NCBI RefSeq assembly: GCF_019320115.1
Contig: NC_089591.1
Span: forward strand, 60,883,907 to 60,947,906
Length of the DNA stretch: 64,000 nt
DNA from: Miscanthus floridulus
Lineage: Eukaryota > Streptophyta > Magnoliopsida > Poales > Poaceae
Direction: 5' to 3'
In this document: positions 58,911 through 64,000 of the stretch, in pieces
How positions within the stretch are numbered: the stretch's first letter is position 1
Layout of the letters: every line of letters starts with the position of its first letter
Position numbers and translations under genes: made by a program
The notes under the pieces: model-generated
Databases searched by the model: none
What the model was told of the DNA's origin: nothing
The model's input: the letters and a program-made list of their open reading frames with translations, nothing else

Positions 58911-60675
58911 ATGGACTGTTGCTTGCAAGTCGCTTGGTACGCTGGCATGGAGGCGATAACGGAGCAGTCCAATTTCATCTTCTCGCCTATGTCCCTCAGG
59001 GCTGGGCTCGCGCTGCTCGCCGTGGGCACGCAGGGCCCGACGTTGCGGCAGCTGCTAACGCTCCTGGGCTCCGAAAACTCGCGCCACCTCGATGGTGGCC
59101 ATTGCGAGGCTCCTCACCAACGTGAGCACGTGGCCACAGCTCTCCTTTGCCGCCGGCATCTTCGTGGACCGCACGCTTTTCCTCTCGCCGGAGTTCGTGT
59201 CCTCCGCCGTCTCTGCTCACCACGCCGTCGCAAGATCTGTCGATTTAAAGAATCAGACTGCGGCGGCGACCGCTGAGGTGAGCGCTTTCATCGAGCGGGC
59301 CACGGCGGGGGGCATCCGCAACCTCCTGTCCGATGGCGCGGTTCACCGCGACACCAAGGTCGTGCTCGCCAACGGCATGCACTTCAAGGCGACGTGGGCA
59401 CGGAGGTTCGACCCGTCGGATACCGTTCGCGGCAACTTCTACCGCCGCGACGGCGAGCCCGTGCGGGTGCCGTTCCTGTCGGACGCTGGCATGAAGTACG
59501 CCGAGAGCTTCGACGCCCCTGCAAGAACAAGGTCCTCCAGTGCTTCTACAAGATGGTTGGGCCTGACGGCAGGCTGGACTCAAAGGCGCCCTGCTTCTGC
59601 ATGCTCATATTCCTGCCGCACAGGCGCGACGGGCTTCCCGACCTGCTGCGCCTGGCCGTGACCCAAGTTCGAGTTCTCCTTCACGTTCGACGCGGTGAAC
59701 GCGCTCTGCCAGCTCGGCTGTCCGCGCCGGTCGCGGACGGTGCCGACCCTAGGGCTGGACAAAATAGTCACAGCTCGCTAAGTCGCTCCACTCGTGGCCG
59801 ACTTGGTTCGGCTCCGTTCAGCTCATTTTAACTTTTTCATAAGATGAGCTGAAAGTCTAGCTCACTATTTTAACGAGCCAGCTCAGCTCGTGAGCTACTC
59901 ATGAGCTAAAATGAGTTGAGGCCTACCGGTCCATAACCCTGAATCAAAAGATGATAATGTTGATCTAGAAATGTCAACCTATTCTATTGGTATGTAATCC
60001 TTATTTTCAGTTGTTTCATATAGATTTTGATTTTATAATTATCATGGTACTTAAATATTGATTTATGGATTATTTTTCAGGGAGAAGATGATAATGTTGA
60101 TATTGAATTTGTGGACTTTCCTAAGTTTATGGTGGCAAGTAACTAATAAGTATGCTCGAACTGCATGTATCATGGATGAACTAACTATGTTTCATGATTG
60201 ATACTTTTGATAAACCTGATGACTATTAATTGGTTGCACTATAGTGGACGTGACCTTCTGGAATTAATGTAGCATAAAAATTATAAATATGTGTGTCCTA
60301 TTTTTTTTTAGCTCATGAGCTAAGCTACGCCTCTAACGTATAATATTAACGAGCTAAGCCGAGCTGGCTCGATAGCCTATCAGCTCGAGCTAGACCGAGC
60401 CGAGCTGGCTCGGGGACGGTGTGGAACATGCCACCTGAGGGGCTCTACGTGTCCGCTGTGAGGCAGACGTGCGCCGTGGAGGTCGACGAGGAGGCACCAC
60501 AGCGGTTGCAGCGATGTACGCCGCTACGAGCCCGACATACAGTCCACCGGAGAGACCCCCGCCGCCATCGATGAGATTTGTGGCTGACCACCCGTTCATG
60601 TTCGCGATCGTCGAGTACGAGAAGGCCGAGGTCTTATTCCTAGGCCACGTCATGGACCCTTCCAAGGAGGATTGA
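58911..60675 (+). pseudogene. Serpin, second broken copy, split by an insertion
   Basis: Opens at ATG 58911 (M-D-C-C-L-Q-V-A-W-Y) in an inverted relation to the copy at 40309-41492. Lesions: one extra G near 59091 (frame change after G-S-E-N-S-R-H-L-D); a change around 59520-59535 where about nine bases differ or are lost; loss of about 67 bp near 59663 (between the V-T and the P-K-F-E-F segments); an insertion of about 660 bp (59750-60412); one base lost in the reactive-centre hinge near 60500. The C-terminal [11 protein letters not shown] and the terminal D-P-S-K-E-D are intact. The lesions differ from those of the first copy, so each decayed separately. Serpins inhibit proteases by a conformational trap; this copy should not. 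Confidence 0.85.
59750..60412 (+). mobile_element. Non-autonomous hAT-like insertion in the serpin
   Basis: Starts TAGGGCTGGACAAAATAG, the usual left end of a grass hAT family. The flanks carry complementary GAGC/GCTC-rich stretches (AGCTCGCTAAG near 59770, GAGCCGAGCTGGCTCG near 60397). The interior has a G-A/D-rich piece with a GT-AG intron look (about 59990-60080), a likely remnant of a parent transposase. The expected right end is missing, so no target duplication can be shown. Confidence 0.65.
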
Positions 60676-60998
60676 ATTGAGATCGACTCGGAGGCGGCGC
60701 AGTCTTATGGTTTAGGGCCGGGGCCGGCCTCATACGGAATGATGGCTAGTTGGGCTCGGCCCTTCGGGCTTCTTTTTTACCGTTTTCTGGACTGATTAAT
60801 CGTTAATGGCCCGTCCTGTAATATACGTTGAGACTTTTTTTGTGAATAATATACGTTGAGACTTTTGCAGTCTGGTTTGGATTGTTACACTTGCCGATGG
60901 CAACGTGTTTCACAACAGCTACGTGTTTGAAGTTTTTTTCGTGTTTGAAGTTTTTTTAAATAAAAAACTGACTTTTGCAGTCTTGTTTGGATTGTTAC
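60676..60998. other. Serpin 3' flank and spacer before the copia element
   Basis: Matches the flank of the other serpin (TTGGGCTCGGCCC, then CTGGACTGATTAATCG). A 30-40 bp T-rich piece with AGACTTTTGCAGTCT repeats itself around 60860 and 60975. No gene. Confidence 0.55.
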
Positions 60999-61480
60999 TG
61001 TTAGATTGATCTCTAATTTAATTGGACCCAACGGTCCAGTTGGGCCTTTGATTTGCGCCCTGATCGGAGGCGCCCAGTCCACCATGGCTGGAGGGACCCT
61101 GTCACCCTACGCTATAAAAAGAGGTGGGGGCCGACGACTCTTATCACGAGGTTGACCTGAGCCGACCTCCTCACCGACAAACCCTAAACCCGATCTAAGT
61201 GAGGGGCGTAGCCAGTGACGGAAAGCCACCAGCCGCGCCGCCTGCTGCATCGACGACGACGTCTTCACTGCCCTCTTCACCGACCGTCGCTGCCCATGCG
61301 CAGACTTCACCAACGAACCCGATGGCGGCCTCTGAACCCTCTCCCTCCGCGGTGTCAAGTTCGTCAGACCTCATCCACTCATCTCTGTCTCTCTATTGCT
61401 GCACTAGAATGTATCATAGGTCTTTGATTCATCAAGCACCCCGGCTAGATTCACTCCTAGACGATCTAAATAGTCTAACA
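60999..61480 (+). repeat. 5' LTR of the copia element
   Basis: 482 bp with 7 bp inverted ends TGTTAGA / TCTAACA and a TATA box TATAAAAA at 61113-61120. Confidence 0.88.
61113..61120 (+). promoter_or_regulatory. TATA box in the copia LTR
   Basis: TATAAAAA after CCCTACGC, 115 bp into the LTR. Confidence 0.65.
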
Positions 61481-61481
61481 A

Positions 61482-61494
61482 TGGTACCAGAGCC
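61482..61494 (+). other. Primer-binding site of the copia element
   Basis: TGGTACCAGAGCC, one base after the LTR. It is complementary to initiator-methionine tRNA except for C in place of T at the sixth base. Confidence 0.85.
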
Positions 61495-62808
61495 ACTAGT
61501 TTCTAGGATTTTAGATCTAGAACGGGTAAACTGATTAGAAAAGGAAAAAGTAGATCAGATCCAGTGCGGGTCTAAGAAGAAGAAGATGGTTTCGGCCAAC
61601 AAAGGGTTTGGTTGAACCATAATTTCGATCCCTTTGGATCTGAGAAAAGAAGAGGGTTCGGATGAATCCTAACCCTAACTGGGTAAAAGAAAGACAAGAG
61701 GGTTTTCGGCCTTAAGAATGTAAGATGTCGAACTCTAAAACCGTAGAGTCCCCCTCTAGGGAAGATAAACAGTGCCATCCCGAAACCCTAACCTTAACGC
61801 AGTTAAACCCTAACCCATCCCAATCGGTCAAAACCAAGAAGAGCAAACAGATCCAAATCCGACTGGGGAAGAAGGGGAAAGGGAGACCTACCTCGTCGGC
61901 GCGCGGGGAAAAGAAAGGGCCGAGCCAAGGGCACTGCTCGCCGGGCTCCGGCCAAAGAGGCACCGCGGCCAGGCCACTCGACAGCGGCGCGCTCTCTCGC
62001 TGGGGAGCGCGCACGCCAGCGAGGGGGCCGGCGACGGCGTCGTTGCTCCACTGCTTCGCCTGCTCGTCACTCGGTGCTGCGGTACTGAAGAGAGAAGATA
62101 GAGCGGCGAAGAGAGAAAGAGCAGAGGAGAAAGTGAGCTAGGGTTTCTGAGGAGGCCAGCGTTGACGGGTTTTTTTATTCACCCGAACTCACCGCTCGGC
62201 CGTTGGATCGGTGCAGACGGCCGAGATCAAGCGGGCCAGCGATGCTGCCCAGGCGGGCGCGCATGGCCGAGTCGCTTTGTCGGCCCAAGCCTAGGTTGTG
62301 GCCTGGGTGCGGCCGAGCGCCACGCAGAGCCGTGGGCCGAGTTGATTTTGGCCGTTTTGGGCCGAGAAAGAAAGAGCAAGAGCCCGTTTTTCATATTTTT
62401 CTTTTTCCAGGAAATTGAAAAATAGAAATTGGCTCAAAAAAAAAGAATTCCCCTGTGGGTAAAATTCAAGAAAATGAGTTCATTTATTCCGCTACGTAAT
62501 TAAAGATGTTATTTTCATTATTAAATTCAAACCAACGGAAGAATTTAATTTTGAAAAATGAATATGGTTTATGGTTTAATTGATTATAATATTGTTATTA
62601 TTCTAACCAACGTTAATTAATGGCAATATTATGATGTTTTGTCATGCATTAATTCTATTTCTGCCCAACGATGATGTAGAATTAGTGTAGAGAACAATTG
62701 TATGTTTTAATTTTGACCAACGTTGAACTAAGACATGCAATTGTTATTGTTATTATTTATGTTCTCACTGTATATATATGAATTGTGTTTTCAGGCGGAT
62801 ACAACTTG
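61495..62808. other. Leader of the copia element
   Basis: About 1.3 kb. The first half is GC-rich with short frames on both strands; the second half (62450-62800) is AT-rich and ends TTTTCAG at 62787-62793, 15 bp before the gag ATG, so it may be spliced. Confidence 0.55.
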
Positions 62809-64000
62809 ATGAATTGTATTAAAGAAATCCCCACTCTCAAAGGTGATAACTACATTGAGTGAAAGAAAAAGATCGACCTAGCCTTCATCTTGGCTGACGT
62901 GAACTAGATAGTCACCACACCGTGTCCCACAGAGCTTGTGGCACCGGTACGGGAGACAAACAAGGCTGATGCTGTCTAGGCAACCAGAGAGAGGGATTTT
63001 GCATCCCAAAGAATATCCTATGACCTTGAGCATAGGAAGTGGGTCACTACCAACAAGAAGTGTTTAGCTGTGATAAAGAACACGATTGAGCCTACAATTG
63101 TGGGCTTAATCCCAGAGTGTGACACCGTTACCAAGTACCTTGAAAGAATAAAGAGTCAGTTCACTAGCTCTTCAAAGACATATGCTACCCAGCTGATAAA
63201 GCAGCTAGTGACAGAGAGGTACTCTGATAATGGTGGCATTAGAGAGCACATACTGAGGATGAGCAACTTGGCATCTAAGCTAAAACCAATGGATCTGTCT
63301 CTCAAGGATGAGTTCCTTATCCATCTGATTTTTGCTTTTTTGCCAAAAGAGTTTGACACTTTTGTTGTCAACTATAACATACAGCCCGAGAATGGGACAT
63401 AGAGAGGCTCATGACTATGTGTGTGCAAGAGGAGGAGAGAATGAAAGCTGTCAATGGTGGCACTATCAATTATCTAAAAGATAACAAGAAAAATAATACT
63501 AATGCTAACTTCTCCTCAAAGTCAAAGGGAAAGGGTCCCATGCTGCATCAGCATCAGCAAAATAAGTTCACAGTAGAGAAAGATTAATGTCTCTACTGCA
63601 AGAAGACGGGACACTATAAGAAAGATTGTCCTGATTACCTAAAGATGATCATGGCAAAGAAAGGTGAGAACATTATTACGTTCATAAATGAATCCCTATA
63701 TATACAATATTCGAAATCTACTTGATGGATTGACTCAGGTGCAACTGTTCATGTTGCTAATTCTTTACAGGGATTCTGTTCGATGAGGACTACGCAAAGA
63801 AGCGAAAGACACGTTAAAGTCGCAAATGGAGTCCGAGCAGAAGTTGAAGCTGTTGGCGATCTTTCTCTAGAGCTTGTTGATGGTGTCAAACTCAAACTTA
63901 GAGATGTTCTTTATGTTCCCTCGTTACAGAGGAACCTGATTAGTGTGTCAAGTTTGGACAACGATGGTTATGATTGCCATTTTGAAAATGGAATGTAAGA
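62809..64000 (+). pseudogene. copia gag and protease start, broken
   Basis: ATG at 62809 (M-N-C-I-K-E-I-P-T-L-K-G-D-N-Y). The longest open part, 63070-63402, is the capsid-like UBN2-type domain. A zinc knuckle C-L-Y-C-K-K-T-G-H-Y-K-K-D-C lies at 63589-63630, and the protease site W-I-D-S-G-A starts at 63726. Stops at 62860 (TGA), 62907, 62977, 63400, 63586 and 63723 interrupt the frame; several fit a change of TGG to TGA or TAG. The frame runs on to the window edge with L-S-L-E-L-V-D-G-V-K-L and H-F-E-N-G-M, followed by a TAA stop. Confidence 0.85.

Larger units (their letters stand above)
60999..64000 (+). mobile_element. Ty1/copia LTR retrotransposon, 5' part
   Basis: 5' LTR 60999-61480 (TGTTAGA to TCTAACA), initiator-methionine-type primer-binding site, leader, gag and the beginning of protease. 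RT, integrase and the 3' LTR lie beyond the window. The gag start, single zinc knuckle and W-I-D-S-G-A protease site follow the TNT1-94-like pattern of copia elements. Lineage not assigned. Confidence 0.88.

Noticed and set aside
40309..60675. Inverted serpin copies as ends of one giant transposon
   Set aside because: Their outer ends have no inverted-terminal signals or target duplications, and the content between them is a mixture of independent insertions and a host gene.
1..64000. tRNA or rRNA genes
   Set aside because: I did not find a cloverleaf with conserved A and B boxes or an rRNA signature by reading. A tRNAscan-SE run would be decisive.

Overview
The window is nuclear DNA of a grass (Poaceae, probably a panicoid such as sorghum, sugarcane or a relative; this is inferred from repeat and gene style, not from a search). 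It is a nested pile of transposable elements around one intact-looking host gene and two broken serpin copies. I recognise no rRNA, tRNA, CRISPR array or bacterial gene, and I do not see convincing evidence for an undescribed system. The most unusual structures are an 8.9 kb direct duplication inside a 29.6 kb composite LTR retrotransposon, and an inverted serpin pair.

Layout. 1-7737: decayed minus-strand Ty3/gypsy element, pol to the left, its 5' LTR (6051-7737, containing a 30 bp minisatellite) to the right, 3' end outside the window. 7868-37504: plus-strand Ty3/gypsy element with 1.33 kb LTRs and near-matching 5 bp target duplications. It carries gag-pol (9253-15689) and an antisense multi-exon ORF set (transposase_28-like). 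A second, minus-strand gypsy element of the gag-protease-only kind (28093-32998) is inserted into it. The segment 13226-22151, spanning late pol, antisense ORFs and part of the nested element, is repeated directly at 22152-31084, which explains the length. 37505-42751: AT-rich intergenic DNA with MITE-like pieces and a minus-strand serpin pseudogene (40309-41492). 42752-50057: TIR DNA transposon with GGCGCC-rich ends carrying a broken GRF-zinc-finger gene and a second minus-strand gene. A 4.2 kb deletion-derivative gypsy element (45548-49794) has inserted into it. 51982-55394: hAT transposon with a perfect 8 bp target duplication and a nearly intact transposase. 56712-58589: four-exon cytochrome b561 gene, the only host gene that reads through cleanly. 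58911-60675: second serpin copy on the plus strand, broken and split by a non-autonomous hAT-like insertion. 60999-64000: 5' part of a Ty1/copia element (LTR, primer-binding site, gag, protease start).

How it fits together. The retroelement reading frames are riddled with stops, many of the type expected from cytosine deamination at CG/CHG sites, so most are relics. Host function in this window is limited to the b561 ferric reductase/ascorbate-linked electron carrier. The serpins appear non-functional. Many single-base indels between the duplicated copies could also reflect uncorrected sequencing error, so frameshift-based pseudogene calls should be read with that in mind.
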